A program made the position numbers and the translations under genes. A DNA stretch of 64,000 bases, taken from contig NZ_CP071793.1 in the NCBI RefSeq assembly GCF_017498545.1, positions 6,647,001 to 6,711,000 of the forward strand. Reading direction: 5' to 3'. Shown here piece by piece: positions 28,601 to 38,600 of this stretch; position 1 is the stretch's first letter, and the number at the start of each line of letters is the position of its first letter. This DNA comes from Sulfidibacter corallicola (lineage in GTDB: Bacteria; Acidobacteriota; Holophagae; Acanthopleuribacterales; Acanthopleuribacteraceae). Under the pieces are notes generated by a model. It saw nothing but the letters and a program-made list of their open reading frames with translations, ran no database searches and had not been told where the DNA came from.

Positions 28601-31600
28601 CATTGGAAGGCCTTGTGCCCCGAGTTGGGACCGGACTGCTGTTTGGCGAAGGTCATCAAGGCCTTGCCCGGTCCCACTTCCAGGAAAACCTGGCCCGGCT
28701 CGAACTCGAAGAGCGTGCGCAGCCCATCGGCGAACCGCACCGCGCCGCGCAAGTGGGACGCATAATAGGACGGATCGCAGGCCTGTTCCTTGGTGATCCA
28801 GGTGCCGGTGACATTGGAGATGTAGGGGATCTTGGGCTCGGCCAACTGATGTTTCTGGGCTTCCTTGGTGAAGGGCTCGAGAATGTCGTCCATCATCGCC
28901 GAGTGGAAGGCGTGCGACGTGTGGAGAATCGAGGCCTTCATGCCCTCTTCGGAGAGGCGTTCGGCCAGGGCCACGATGGCCTCGTCGGGTCCGGCGACCA
29001 CACATCGGTTGGGCGCGTTGATCGTCGCTACCTGGATGTCGTCCGGCAGGTAGGGCAGGATTTCCTCTTCGGAGACGGGCACGGCCAGCATGGAGCCCTC
29101 CGGCTGCGACTGCATCAACCGGCCGCGAATGGCGACCAGTTCCAGTGCGGCGTCGCGGGTGAGGACCCCGGCGAGCGTGGCGGCCACGTATTCGCCGACG
29201 CTGTGGCCGATCATGGCGTGGGGACGAATTCCCCAGCTCATCAACAATTTGGCCAGGGAGTGTTCGATCACGAACAGGGCCGGTTGGGTGATCGAGGTCT
29301 GGTTGAGTCGCTTGGCTGTTTCCTTTTGCTCTTCCGGCGTGAGTTGGCGGTCTTCCCGGTAGTGAGGGAACATCAGGTGGCGCAGGTCCTCGCCCAAATG
29401 GGGCTTGAGGGCTTCGCAGCAGGAGTCGACCTCTTCTTGGAAGGTGGGTTCGGACTTGTAGAGATCGAGCGCCATGTTGATGTATTGGGCACCCTGGCCG
29501 GAGAACATGAAGACCACGTGTTTCTTGTCCACCGAATGGGGGTTCTGGACCAACTGGCGGGGATCGTTGGTGGAGATGACCTGAATCGCTTCGGAGACCG
29601 AACGGCAGGCGATCGCCGCGCGGAAGGCCAGCGAGGCCCTGCCCCGCTGGAGGGTGAAGGCGACGTCGCCGAACTCGGCCGGCGAGGCCAGCGCCTCCTC
29701 GTGCATCTGTAGATGGCTCAGCAGGTTTTCCAGGCGGCGGGCCAGGGCGGTGGGCGATTTGGCCGAGAGCACCAGGAACTGCCAGGACCGCGCCGGGCCC
29801 GACTCGGTCGGTTGAGGCGCCTCTTCCAGCACCACGTGGGCGTTGGTTCCGCCGATGCCGAAGGAGCTGACGCCCGCGCGTCGCTTCTGGTCGGCCGACT
29901 CCCAATCGCGTAGCTGGGTGTTCACGTAGAACGGCGAGTTCTCGAAGTCGATCTGCGGATTCGGTTTGTTGAAGTTGATCAGCGGCGGCAGCTTCTTGTG
30001 ATGAAGCACCTGGACCGTCTTGATGAACCCGGTGATGCCCGCCGCGGCATCCAGGTGACCGATGTTGGCCTTCACCGATCCCAGGGCGCAGTACTGTTTG
30101 TCGTCGCACTGGCTTTGGTACACCTGGGTCAGTGCGGCCATTTCCACCGGGTCGCCCATCGGCGTGCCGGTGCCGTGGGTCTCGATGTACTTGATCTTGT
30201 CCGGGCGCAGGCCGGCTTCCTGCAAGGCGGCCCCGATGACTTCCGCCTGGCCGTTCACGCTCGGTGCCGCGTAACCCACCTTCTCGAACCCGTCGTTGTT
30301 GATGGCCGAACCCTTGACGACCGCGAGAATGTGATCGCCGTCCTTCAGGGCCGCGTCCAACGGTTTGAGCACCGCCACACCGAGACCGGTGCCCGCCAGC
30401 ATGCCGGCGGCCTGGTGGTCGAAGGGGCGCACGTGGCCGTCGGGCGACATGGTTCCGCCCTCCATGTACAGGTAACCGGTACGCATCGGTGAGAGGATGC
30501 AGACGCCGCCGGCGAGCGCCATGTCGCATTCGCCGCGTACCAGGCTTTCACACGCCATGTGCACGGCCACCAGCGAGGTGGAACAGGCCGTCTGGACACA
30601 GACGCTGGGGCCCTTGAGGTTCAGCTTGAACGACACGCGCGTGGGCAGGAAATCGCGACCGGAACCGATCAACATGCCGTAGGGGCCGACCAAATCCACC
30701 AGTTTCGGGTTGGGGACCAGGTTGTGGATTTGATAGGCGTTTTCGCTACAGCCGGCGAAGACGCCGACCCGGCCGTCGTAGGTGTAGGGGTTGTAACCCG
30801 CGTTTTCCAGCGCGTTCCAGGACTCTTCCAGGAACAACCGATGCTGGGGATCGGTGATTTGCGCTTCGCGGGGCGGCATGCCGAAAAAGTCGGCATCGAA
30901 CATGTCGTATTCGTCGATGACGGCGCGCGAGGGCACGTAGTTGGGATCTTCCAGCAGCTCTGGATCGACGCCGTTGCGGATCAGCTCGTCCTGGGAGAAG
31001 ACGGTGATGCACTCCACGCCCTGGCAGATCCTTTCCCAGAACTCCGTCAGGTTCTTGGACATCGGGTACCGACCGGCCAGCCCGATGACCGCGATCTCTT
31101 TCTTCTCGCTGCTGGCCCGGCGCGTGACCGCCATCTCCACTTTTTTGCGTTCGCTGGGGTTGAGGAAGTTGCACAGCTTCTTGACGGTGGGATATTGGAA
31201 GATCGCCGTGTTGGGTATTTTCTTCTCCAGGCGCTTCTCGAGGCGAATGCGGAAGGTGACCGCCGAAAGGCTGTTCATGCCCATCTCGAAGAAGCCACGC
31301 TCGGCGTTGACCGAGGGCAGCGCCAGGACCTCGCGCAAGATTTCCGAAACCAGGGTTTCCAGCTCGTCCAGTTCCTGCGGGTTTTCCAGGTCTTCCTGAA
31401 TGAATTCCGGCTCCGGCAGGCGTTTGCGGTCGATTTTTCCATTGGGGTTCAGCGGCATGGCATCCAGGACCACCACGATCGCCGGAACCATGTACTCCGG
31501 CAGATGTTCGCCGATGTAGTTTCGCAGTTCCGAACCCTGGGCGCTGCCTTCCTCGTGAAGGGTCACGTAACCCACGAGGTACTTCTCGCCGTCGCTCTTG

Positions 31601-34296
31601 TCGCGATCCACGACAATCGATTCGTGGACCTTTTCCTGCTGACCCAGAACCGCCTCGATCTCGCCCAGCTCGATGCGGAACCCGCGAATCTTGACCTGAT
31701 GGTCGATGCGGCCCAGGCACTCCATTTCCCCGTTGGGGAGCCAGCGCACCAGGTCGCCGGTCTTGTACATCCGATCGCCGGGCACTTCCGCGAACGGGTT
31801 GGGGATGTAGCGTTCCACCGTCAGGTCCGGTCGGTTCAGGTATCCGCGCGACAGGCCTTCGCCGGCGAGGTAGAGTTCGCCGGGTATGCCGATGGGCACC
31901 AGTTGGAGATTGTGGTCGAGCACGAACGCCTGGGTGTTGGAGAGCGGTTGGCCGATCAACACCCGGTAGTTGGGGTCGCGGCCCATCAGCGCCCAGGTGG
32001 AATAGGTGGTGTCCTCGGAGGGCCCGTAGAGGTTGTACACCTTGCGGACCTGGGGCAGCTTGTAGAGGGCCTGAACCACACTTTCCTTGAGCGGCTCACC
32101 GGCCAGGTTGACCGTGACGGTGCTTTTGGGAACGCCCTCGTCGAGCAGCAGTTGTTTGATGGCCGAGGGCACGGTGTTGATGAGTTTGACTTTGTTGCGG
32201 GCCGGGGTCGTCGGCAGGTAGAGTGCGTTTTCCACCAGAATGATGGTGCCGCCCAGGGCCAGGGTCGCCACGATCTCGTAGACGCTGAGATCGAAATTCA
32301 GGGAGGTCGCGGCCAGCATGCCGGAGCGCTCTTCGTCCGTGAACAGGCGGGCGGCCCAATCCACCATCGGGATCACGCAATTGTGGCCGATGGCCACGCC
32401 TTTCGGTTTGCCGGTCGATCCCGAAGTGTAGATCACATGAGACAAATGATCGGGTGAAATAGCTACATTGGGATTGTATGCAGACTGTTTTGCGATAGTA
32501 TCACGTTCGGCATCCACCAATAGTAGCTTTGCCTCACCCTGCCGATACTTTTCCGTCAGCTCGGTAACGGTGATGACCACCGGTGCCTTGGTCTCTTCCA
32601 GAATGTATTCAATCCGCTCGGGCGGGTAGTTGGGATCCAGGGGCACGTAGCCGCCTCCGGCCTTGTGGACCGCCATGATGGCGACGATCATGTCGGGCAC
32701 GCGCGGCATGCCGATGCCTACCAGGCCGTCCGGTCCGACGCCCATTTCGATCAGGCAATGGGCCATCTGGTTGGCTTGGCGGTTCAATTCGCCGTAGCTG
32801 ATTTCCGTGTCTTCGTGGATCAGCGCGACCTTGTCGGGATTCTTGTAGGCCTGCTCCTCGAACTGGTGGAAGGGACAGCGTTCTTTCGGATAGCTCGTGC
32901 GGTTGTCGTTCCAGTCGACGACGATCTTGGCCTTTTCTTCTTCCGAGAGGATGGGCAGGTCCCCGATCTTTTCGTCGGGATTGGCCAGGATTCCGTCGAG
33001 CAGAACCTGGAAATGACTGGCCATCAGTTCGATCGAATCCCTATCGAAAAGTTCTTCGCGATATTCGAAATTGATGACGTACTTGTCCACTACCTGGACC
33101 GCGCGCAGCCGCATGTCGTAGTTGTCGACCTGAATGGGCAGGTGAATCCGGCTCAACTGCAGGGCCCCCAGATTCCAGGCTTCGTTGCCGTCCTCGTTGA
33201 GGGTGACCAGTGGGGCCTCGCCCTGTTTGAAGGCGTTGGGGTCCTCGAACACATACATGTTCTGGAAGATCGGCGAGCGCACCGGGTCGGCTTCCAGGGC
33301 CAGGTCGTTGACGATCTGGGGGAAGGGATAGTGCTGGTTTTTCAGGCCGGCAAAGGCCTTGCCCTCGATGACCTTGGCCAGTTCCATGAACGTCGTTTGC
33401 GGGCTGATCGGGGTTCGGAAGACGATGGGGTTGAGCAGGCATCCGTAGAGATGGTGAAACTTGGGCATGCGGAAACCGGCCGGTGAACCGGTGATGATTT
33501 CGGACTGCCCGGTGTAGCGGTACAGCAGCGTCTGGTACACGGCCAGGAAAAAATTGAAGGCGTTCAGGCCGCTCTTTTCGATGGCCGCCGTTAATTGGCC
33601 CTCCTGCGATTCTTTGATGAACATGCGGAGTAACCCGTTTCGAAAGTCCGGGTTGGGTGGATGGGGATTGTCCGTGGGCAGATTCAGCAGGGGAAGGTCG
33701 CCCGCCAACTCGCGGGTCCAGTGCTTCTTGTGGCGTTTTCCCTTGTTGCCGCTCAATAGATCTTTTTCCCAGGTGACGAAATCCTCCAGGGTGCAGCCCA
33801 CCGGAGGGAGTTCGAAATCGCCGCCCGTGACCTCGGCCGTGTACAGTTCGCCGATTTCTCGGATCGACCAGAAAATCGACCATCCGTCGTTGGCCAGGTG
33901 CTGCATGCGCAGCGACAGCAACGGGTTCTTGCCCTTGCGCTGCCAGATCTTCCAGCGCAACCCCGGTTCCTTGGATAGGTCGAAGGGCTGGTAGAGCTCG
34001 TTGCGGATCATTTCCTGAAATTCGTGGTCGCTCATATGGGAAACGTCGCTGACTTCGAAGGATCCCTCGAGCGCATCGTGGACCACCTGAACCGGGTGGT
34101 CCTCGTGGAGTTCGAAGGTGGAGCGCCATATTTCGTGCCTGTCGTGCAGTTTCTTCATGATCTTGGAAAAAATCCCAAGGTCAAAATCGGAGGTCACCTC
34201 CCAAATCAAATTGGAGTTGTAAAAGTAACCGGTTGGATCAGTCAGATGCATGACCCACATTCCTTGTTGACCCTGCGAAAGATCATATGTCTTCAT
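25603..34296 (-). CDS. Hybrid NRPS/PKS, first subunit: C-A-PCP-KS-AT-KR-ACP-ACP-ACP
   Basis: 2897 residues. C (1-445) has QHLANDG (132-138; catalytic His133 kept). A (460-960) has YTSGSTGKPKG (623-633), YGPSE (757-761), YKTGD (844-848) and A10 Lys954. PCP carries Ser1009 (GMNSL). KS (1065-1495) has the full triad Cys1238, His1374, His1414. AT (1595-1890) has GHSVG (Ser1699) and SHAFHS, so malonyl-CoA is predicted. KR (2000-2500) has GGLGGIG (2253-2259) and Tyr2412. Three ACPs (Ser2598, Ser2715, Ser2835) are joined by Pro/Ala linkers. The acidic C-terminus (DEEDEEFEL) probably meets the docking domain of the next subunit. There is no loading module: the N-terminal C domain implies an acyl donor in trans. 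By position the A-domain pocket reads D-L-Y-N-N-A-L-T-Y-K. AAGGAGC precedes the ATG. Confidence 0.95.
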   Translation of the reverse strand: MKTYDLSQGQQGMWVMHLTDPTGYFYNSNLIWEVTSDFDLGIFSKIMKKLHDRHEIWRSTFELHEDHPVQVVHDALEGSFEVSDVSHMSDHEFQEMIRNELYQPFDLSKEPGLRWKIWQRKGKNPLLSLRMQHLANDGWSIFWSIREIGELYTAEVTGGDFELPPVGCTLEDFVTWEKDLLSGNKGKRHKKHWTRELAGDLPLLNLPTDNPHPPNPDFRNGLLRMFIKESQEGQLTAAIEKSGLNAFNFFLAVYQTLLYRYTGQSEIITGSPAGFRMPKFHHLYGCLLNPIVFRTPISPQTTFMELAKVIEGKAFAGLKNQHYPFPQIVNDLALEADPVRSPIFQNMYVFEDPNAFKQGEAPLVTLNEDGNEAWNLGALQLSRIHLPIQVDNYDMRLRAVQVVDKYVINFEYREELFDRDSIELMASHFQVLLDGILANPDEKIGDLPILSEEEKAKIVVDWNDNRTSYPKERCPFHQFEEQAYKNPDKVALIHEDTEISYGELNRQANQMAHCLIEMGVGPDGLVGIGMPRVPDMIVAIMAVHKAGGGYVPLDPNYPPERIEYILEETKAPVVITVTELTEKYRQGEAKLLLVDAERDTIAKQSAYNPNVAISPDHLSHVIYTSGSTGKPKGVAIGHNCVIPMVDWAARLFTDEERSGMLAATSLNFDLSVYEIVATLALGGTIILVENALYLPTTPARNKVKLINTVPSAIKQLLLDEGVPKSTVTVNLAGEPLKESVVQALYKLPQVRKVYNLYGPSEDTTYSTWALMGRDPNYRVLIGQPLSNTQAFVLDHNLQLVPIGIPGELYLAGEGLSRGYLNRPDLTVERYIPNPFAEVPGDRMYKTGDLVRWLPNGEMECLGRIDHQVKIRGFRIELGEIEAVLGQQEKVHESIVVDRDKSDGEKYLVGYVTLHEEGSAQGSELRNYIGEHLPEYMVPAIVVVLDAMPLNPNGKIDRKRLPEPEFIQEDLENPQELDELETLVSEILREVLALPSVNAERGFFEMGMNSLSAVTFRIRLEKRLEKKIPNTAIFQYPTVKKLCNFLNPSERKKVEMAVTRRASSEKKEIAVIGLAGRYPMSKNLTEFWERICQGVECITVFSQDELIRNGVDPELLEDPNYVPSRAVIDEYDMFDADFFGMPPREAQITDPQHRLFLEESWNALENAGYNPYTYDGRVGVFAGCSENAYQIHNLVPNPKLVDLVGPYGMLIGSGRDFLPTRVSFKLNLKGPSVCVQTACSTSLVAVHMACESLVRGECDMALAGGVCILSPMRTGYLYMEGGTMSPDGHVRPFDHQAAGMLAGTGLGVAVLKPLDAALKDGDHILAVVKGSAINNDGFEKVGYAAPSVNGQAEVIGAALQEAGLRPDKIKYIETHGTGTPMGDPVEMAALTQVYQSQCDDKQYCALGSVKANIGHLDAAAGITGFIKTVQVLHHKKLPPLINFNKPNPQIDFENSPFYVNTQLRDWESADQKRRAGVSSFGIGGTNAHVVLEEAPQPTESGPARSWQFLVLSAKSPTALARRLENLLSHLQMHEEALASPAEFGDVAFTLQRGRASLAFRAAIACRSVSEAIQVISTNDPRQLVQNPHSVDKKHVVFMFSGQGAQYINMALDLYKSEPTFQEEVDSCCEALKPHLGEDLRHLMFPHYREDRQLTPEEQKETAKRLNQTSITQPALFVIEHSLAKLLMSWGIRPHAMIGHSVGEYVAATLAGVLTRDAALELVAIRGRLMQSQPEGSMLAVPVSEEEILPYLPDDIQVATINAPNRCVVAGPDEAIVALAERLSEEGMKASILHTSHAFHSAMMDDILEPFTKEAQKHQLAEPKIPYISNVTGTWITKEQACDPSYYASHLRGAVRFADGLRTLFEFEPGQVFLEVGPGKALMTFAKQQSGPNSGHKAFQCLRHPKGKESNDQILTHTLASLWCQGVELDWKAFYTHQQRNRVPLPGYPFEKKRFWIEPPKTAAPVKSSFPERGRTRLAAASVSATVAGKAPARERDVNKWFFAPFWEQVRSLPIAAGQYSESFGNWLIFHDDQGFGTQVAERLTRAGKSVVHVHESEHFQTLAANRYQVRGDHKEDFQHLVVSLREQGFQPHAVLFLWNLTSATPDRHYRRAFAERMLARGVMAPLFLACALDELGLDEEVHFTVVSNGLFPIGAEETGFYEKAPLVGPVGVIPREYPFIQCKSLDITLPAPGTHRQDMVIDQLLGEAQHLDTCPFVAYRGTARWQRRFEQVGLPQAAPERSRVRHGGTYLITGGLGGIGLALAHHLFQSHKAKLVLLRRSPFPARDEWADWLSHHPHDDATSQVVRQLMALEQAGAEIMTASADISDLTQMRGVVQTARRRFGAIHGVFHAAGMFNKKLIRDLTAADIQKTMGPKMFGTLVLDSIFRDAELDFMVLFSSSSVLLSNMGYCDYAASNAFLDSFAHHGNQSGRDTHYVAINWDGWRDVGMGVKVELPPDQMERHMKAMEALIQPQEGMAALDIILSAPPYAQIVATPFDFPKMVTDLQGLLPEGFPDWGPRQPVLLSTTLNQESRAPIAPPQPVRTPEPAKPAPAPAAAPQNRAFPRPETVETVLELWKEFLGIETIGVNDLFEDLGGDSLLTTTMAGRLRKQFKKRIPPDVLNENPTVKGWAEQIDTLVHGETAPAASPAAAATPQPANPEPAPVAPARNPTPSPAPAPAATGDQTLALVIELWKEFLGVEEVHPESQFEDLGGDSLLATSMAGRLRKKLKTRVPPDILGEHPTPKGWADQLNALLGHAPQPNATPPAAGAQPDKAPQAANPSPEPAPQAPAPPARPTFTPPSTETEKALVTLWKDAFGKSEIGIDDHFLELGGHSELASKLVDAIKSALSVDLQKGVIIDASTIRELAERVDTLIWAASNMEMASDISDEEDEEFEL

Positions 34297-34578
34297 AAAA
34301 GCTCCTTGACAGACATCGGCACCTGATTAGCATCAACACGAAAGCGTACGGTTGCGGAAAGGAACGCACAAATTCCCCGAAAAAAAGCTGCTACGGCATT
34401 AGAATGCTATTCCCCCTGCCGCTTTCTCTTTGATTTACTGTTTAAAAGGGTGAGTTTTGAGTCGAGGATACCACTTGAGCAGGCACGCTTTCAATCCCTT
34501 GGCCGAAAAGTTTGAGGCCTTTGGGGGTGTTCAGAGATCGTCTGAAAAAGTGACAATGAAAGATCTGATCATTTAATC

Positions 34579-34592
34579 GACAATATATTGTC
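34579..34592. promoter_or_regulatory. 14-bp perfect palindrome upstream of the megasynthase operon
   Basis: GACAATATATTGTC is a perfect inverted repeat 283 bases upstream of the first megasynthase start, in the AT-rich part of the gap. Its form suits a dimeric regulator (TetR/MarR-like). No regulator gene is adjacent, so the binding protein is unknown. Confidence 0.4.
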
Positions 34593-34814
34593 TTATTGAT
34601 GGAAAACAGGTGGCTGCGCAAATTTCAGTGATACCGATTTTGCTACTGTTTGCTGAATGGAATATGCTTCTGGTAAAAAAATGAGGCTGGTCTTTTCGGT
34701 CGGCCCGCCGCGAGATATGCGCCCTCCGCTTTCTCGGCTTCCGTCGAAGTTGTGCGGCCTTGCACCGGTTCTTCTCTGGTATTCGAGGCCGATCGTCGTG
34801 AATGCACCCAAACG

Positions 34815-34847
34815 AAAAAAGCCCCGAGCGAGGTGCTCGAGGCTTTT
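34815..34847 (-). terminator. Rho-independent terminator of the HPF-like gene
   Basis: Read on the minus strand, AGCCTCGAGC and GCTCGGGGCT form a GC-rich stem with a five-base loop, followed by TTTTTTCG. It begins about 30 bases past the HPF-like stop codon and separates that gene from the megasynthase operon. Confidence 0.75.
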
Positions 34848-34877
34848 CGAAGAGATGAACGACCGGGGTCGAGGAGG

Positions 34878-35270
34878 TTACCGCGTTTCGGCGTAATCCG
34901 CCCTTTTGGCCAATTTGGCCTTGTAATCCTTGACCTTGGTCGCCATCTGGCGAACGCACTGCAAATAGGCCGATCGCATCTGAACGTGACGCTCACCCGT
35001 GAAAAGGGTGTCGTTGGGCAGTCGCAGCGACAGCTTCAAGTGGAAGTCGTGCTGGTGGGGATGTTCGTGGATGTCGGCGTGCAAGAAGACTACGGGAAAA
35101 TCGCGCAACAAGGGCGCCAATTTTTGGGTGTCGGCTTCCAATTGCTCGCGGACTGCCGGTGTCAGATCGTAGTTTTGGGTTCGGAACTCCACGCTCAGTG
35201 TGGGTGTCACTCGGTCCTGTTTGTTGTCGGTGGTTTCTTGTCGCTTCACGGCGAACCCCTTTCTCGGCAA
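34878..35270 (-). CDS. HPF/RaiA-like ribosome-associated protein (S30AE family)
   Basis: A 130-residue basic protein with a segment typical of the S30AE/ribosome hibernation factor fold: a beta strand then helix (SVEFRTQNYDLTPAVREQLEADTQKLAPLL), followed by HADIHEHPHQHDFHLKLSLRLPNDTLFTGE, matching the strand-turn-strand of HPF. The C-terminal helix is Lys/Arg-rich (KVKDYKAKLAKRADYAETR). Short HPF-type proteins bind the 30S subunit and dimerise or silence ribosomes in stationary phase. The match is by pattern and moderately secure; the family's long form would have a dimerisation domain, absent here. It is monocistronic, with its own terminator downstream. No RpoN gene is nearby. Confidence 0.6.
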   Translation of the reverse strand: MPRKGFAVKRQETTDNKQDRVTPTLSVEFRTQNYDLTPAVREQLEADTQKLAPLLRDFPVVFLHADIHEHPHQHDFHLKLSLRLPNDTLFTGERHVQMRSAYLQCVRQMATKVKDYKAKLAKRADYAETR

Positions 35271-35653
35271 CTCAGTGCGCCTGGCTTAGTCGTTTTGGAA
35301 CCTGTTCCAGGATGGGTGAAGTGACGACCCGTCGGGTGGCGATCCGTACCGGTTGGGTCCGGTGAACTTGGTACTTGATTGGAATTGGCCTTTCACGGGG
35401 AGAAAGTGACTTCACACATGCTGTACCCACCAGTAGAGCAATCGATGTGCCTACTTTCTCGAGGGCGAGAATCTGTTGGGAGACAAGGGTTTCTGCGGTC
35501 TTCAGGCGTCGACTTCCGGTATGGGACGGACTTTTGTATTTGTCGCGCTGGGGAAAATGCAACACTTGCGTGAATTCTCTCAGTGAATGGCCCGGTGCTT
35601 CGGGGCTTCGATTCGATTTTCGGCGACGCCGCGCCCTGCGGTCGATCGGGGCA
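35271..35653. other. Intergenic region, no supported gene
   Basis: 383 bases between two minus-strand genes. Frames crossing it on either strand have no recognisable domain. It should hold the promoter of the HPF-like gene; I see no clear boxes, hairpin terminator or repeat. Confidence 0.4.
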
Positions 35654-38600
35654 TCAACCCTTCAGAACCTTCAACAGGGCCTGGCTGGGATGGTTCGGTT
35701 TGGTGCCCGTGAACCGCGACGTTTGGGTGCGGCACGAATACCCGGTAACCAGGATGTGGGCACCGGCGCCCTCCGAGCCGTCGAAATAGAGGCCCCAGCT
35801 CATGTCGAAGATACCGCGCGAGTGCTCCAGGTTCTTGGTCTCGTGGCCGTAGACACCCGCCATGCCGCAGCACCCCGCCGGCAGGATCTCCAGCTCCAGG
35901 CCCAGCGCTTCGAAGACCGCGCGCCACTGGGCTTGCGAGGACATGGCGCCGGTTTTCTCCATGCAGTGACCGAGCAGGGCGAAACGCAGGCGCGCCCCGG
36001 TGGGTGCCTTGGTGCGTACCTGGTCGAGGTGGTGCTCGAGAAATTCCTGGAGCAGGAGCACCTCGAAATCGAGCTTGGCCAGACCGAGGATCTTGGGGTA
36101 CTCGTCGCGGTAGGTCAGGGCGACACTGGGTTCGATGCCCACCAGTGTCACGCCTTCCGCGGCCAGGGCCTTCAGCATGGTCGCGTTTCGCGCCGCCACT
36201 TTTTTGAAGCGTGGCAGGAAGCCCTTGATGTGCAGGGCTTTGCCGTTTTCGGCGAAGGGCGCCACGTGCACCCTGAAACCCAAATGGGTCAGCAGGTCGA
36301 AAGTCGCCCAGAAGACGGGACAATCGTAGAAGGCCGTGAACGCATCCTGAAGCAGAACCACCGATTTGGCCTTGTCCGCGTCGCTGAGGGCGGCGGCATC
36401 GGCAGGCGTCAGGGGGCGAATGCCGCGGCGCCTCATGGACTGGGTCAGGGTCGGTCGGCTGAGGGACGGTGCGTCGACCATGCCCACCACGGACGCGCTG
36501 AGTTTCTTGGCGATCCCCGCGCCCATGGCGAAGTTGGTCAGTGCCGGGAAACGCGATTGGATCGGCAGCGACGTCTCCATGTACCCCACCAGGTAGTCGC
36601 GGATCGGTCGCAGATAGCGGCCGTGATACAGCTCGAGGAAGTTGGCCTTGAAATCGGGGATGTTGACGTTGATCGGACATTGGGTGGCGCAGGCCTTACA
36701 CGACAGGCAGCCGCCCATCGCCTGGTAGAGCTCGTGCGAGAAGTCCCGCTCGCCGCTTTTGGCCGCGCGCGTGTTTCGCCATTTGGTCCACCAGCCCGCC
36801 GGATGCTTGAGGTGGTCCAGATCGATCGACTCGCGCCGGTGATCGTCTCCGGCCTCGGTATAGGGAATCGTCTCTTCCGGATTGCGCTGGGCGATGCCCA
36901 ATTCGCGAAGCCACTCGCGCACCAGGGTCGCGCGACCCTTGGGCGAGTGGATGCGGTCGCGGGTGACCTTCGACGAAGGACACATGACGTGGTGATGGTG
37001 GACGTTGAAACAGGCGCCGTTTCCGTTGCAGTACACGGCGTTCTGGAAACCGGACTGCAGCGCGGAAGGGATCTGGCGATCGAATTGGCCGCGCAACGGC
37101 GCTTCGACCTTGACGGTTTCTTCATCCACCCCCGCCGGAACGACGACCTTACCGGGGTTCATTTTGTGGTGGGGATCGAACGCGGCCTTGATGTGACGAA
37201 GGTCTTCGTACAACTCGTCACCGAAGAAGAGCGGCGTGTATTCGGTTCGGAAGCCCTTGCCGTGCTCGGCCCACATGACGCCGCCGTATTTGCGCACCAG
37301 TGCGACCACCTTGTCGGAGATCTCGCGAATCAGTTTTTCGTCCAGCCGATCCTGCAGGTCGAGTGCGGGGCGGACGTGTAGACAACCTACGTCCACATGG
37401 CCGAACATGCCGAAGGTGAGTTCGTAGTCGGTCAGCAGGGCGCGCAGTTCGCGGATGTAATCGGCCAGATTTTGGGGGGGGACGGCCGTGTCCTCCATGA
37501 ACGCGATGGGCTTGCGGTTGCCGGGCAGGTTACCGAGCAGGCCGACGCCTTTTTTGCGGAGATCCCAGAGTGCCGCCATTTCGCCCGGATCGCGGGTGAT
37601 GAAGGCCCCCAGGCGGGTGTCGCCCGTCGCGTCGGCGCGGAAGGCATCGAGTTTGGCGACGACTTCCTCCTCGGTGCTCGCCGAGAACTCGACCAAGTTG
37701 ATGTTGCGCACACGGGGATCGTCGCCGATGGCATCCTTGACCCGATGGTAGATCTCGTCCTTGCGGGCCAGTTCGAGGATGGTGTCGTCGATGGTCTCGA
37801 TCGCCGAAGGCTCCGTCGCCAGCAAGTCCATGGCGTCGCCCAGGGCGTGGTCGAACGAGGGGTATTTGACCAGCACCAGACCCTTGTGTTTCGGGATCGG
37901 CGTTAATTTGAGCCGGGCCTCGGTGATCATGGCCAGCGAACCCTCGCTGCCGCAGAGGATCTCGGTGAGGTTGAAGCGACCCTGGTCGTCGTGGACGGCC
38001 GCCAGGTTGTAGCCGGTCAGGAAGCGTTTGAGCTTGGGAAACTGGTCGCGAATCAGGTCGCGCTTCTCGGTGACGATGCGGTCGATCAGCCGGTGAATAT
38101 GGCCGACCCCATCCTCTCTTTGTATGATGCGCGCCAGCGCCTCGGGCTCGAGCGGTCGCGAGCGCCAGACGGTGCCGTCCGCCAAGACGGCGCTGACCTC
38201 GAGCACGTGGTTGCTGGTGCGTCCGTAAATCCGCGAGCCCTTGCCACAGGCATCGGTATTGATCATGCCGCCGATGGTCGCGCGGTTACTGGGGGACAGA
38301 TTGGGCGCGAAAAACAGTCCCGTGGGTTTCAGGGTTTCGTTCAATTGGTCGAGCACCACACCCGGTTGGACCCGAACCCAGCCCGCCTCGACATCGATCT
38401 CCAGAATGTCCGCCATGTACTTGGAACAATCGACCACGATGCCCGATGCCAGCGACTGGCCGTTGGTACCGGTTCCGCCGCCGCGCGGGCTGAAAGTGAT
38501 CGCGCGGTAGCGCTCTTGGTCGGCCAGGGTGAAAAGGGCGGCCACGTCTCCCGTCGAACGGGGGAAGATCACGGCTTGCGGAAGGATCTGGTAGATGCTG

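Larger units (their letters stand above)
34297..34877. other. Promoter region of the megasynthase operon
   Basis: 581 bases between the megasynthase start and the HPF-like gene, both on the minus strand. It holds the HPF-like gene's terminator (34815-34847) and an AT-rich stretch (34560-34680) with a perfect 14-bp palindrome (34579-34592). The region 34310-34560 is the probable leader of the megasynthase mRNA. No gene is supported. Confidence 0.5.

Noticed and set aside
26995..29712. 905-codon plus-strand open frame opposite the first megasynthase
   Set aside because: It is antisense to the AT-KR region of a protein with clear motifs. The translation is rich in Arg, Gly, His and Val without domains, as expected for GC-rich shadow frames. 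The same applies to 30559-32457 and 18980-21607.
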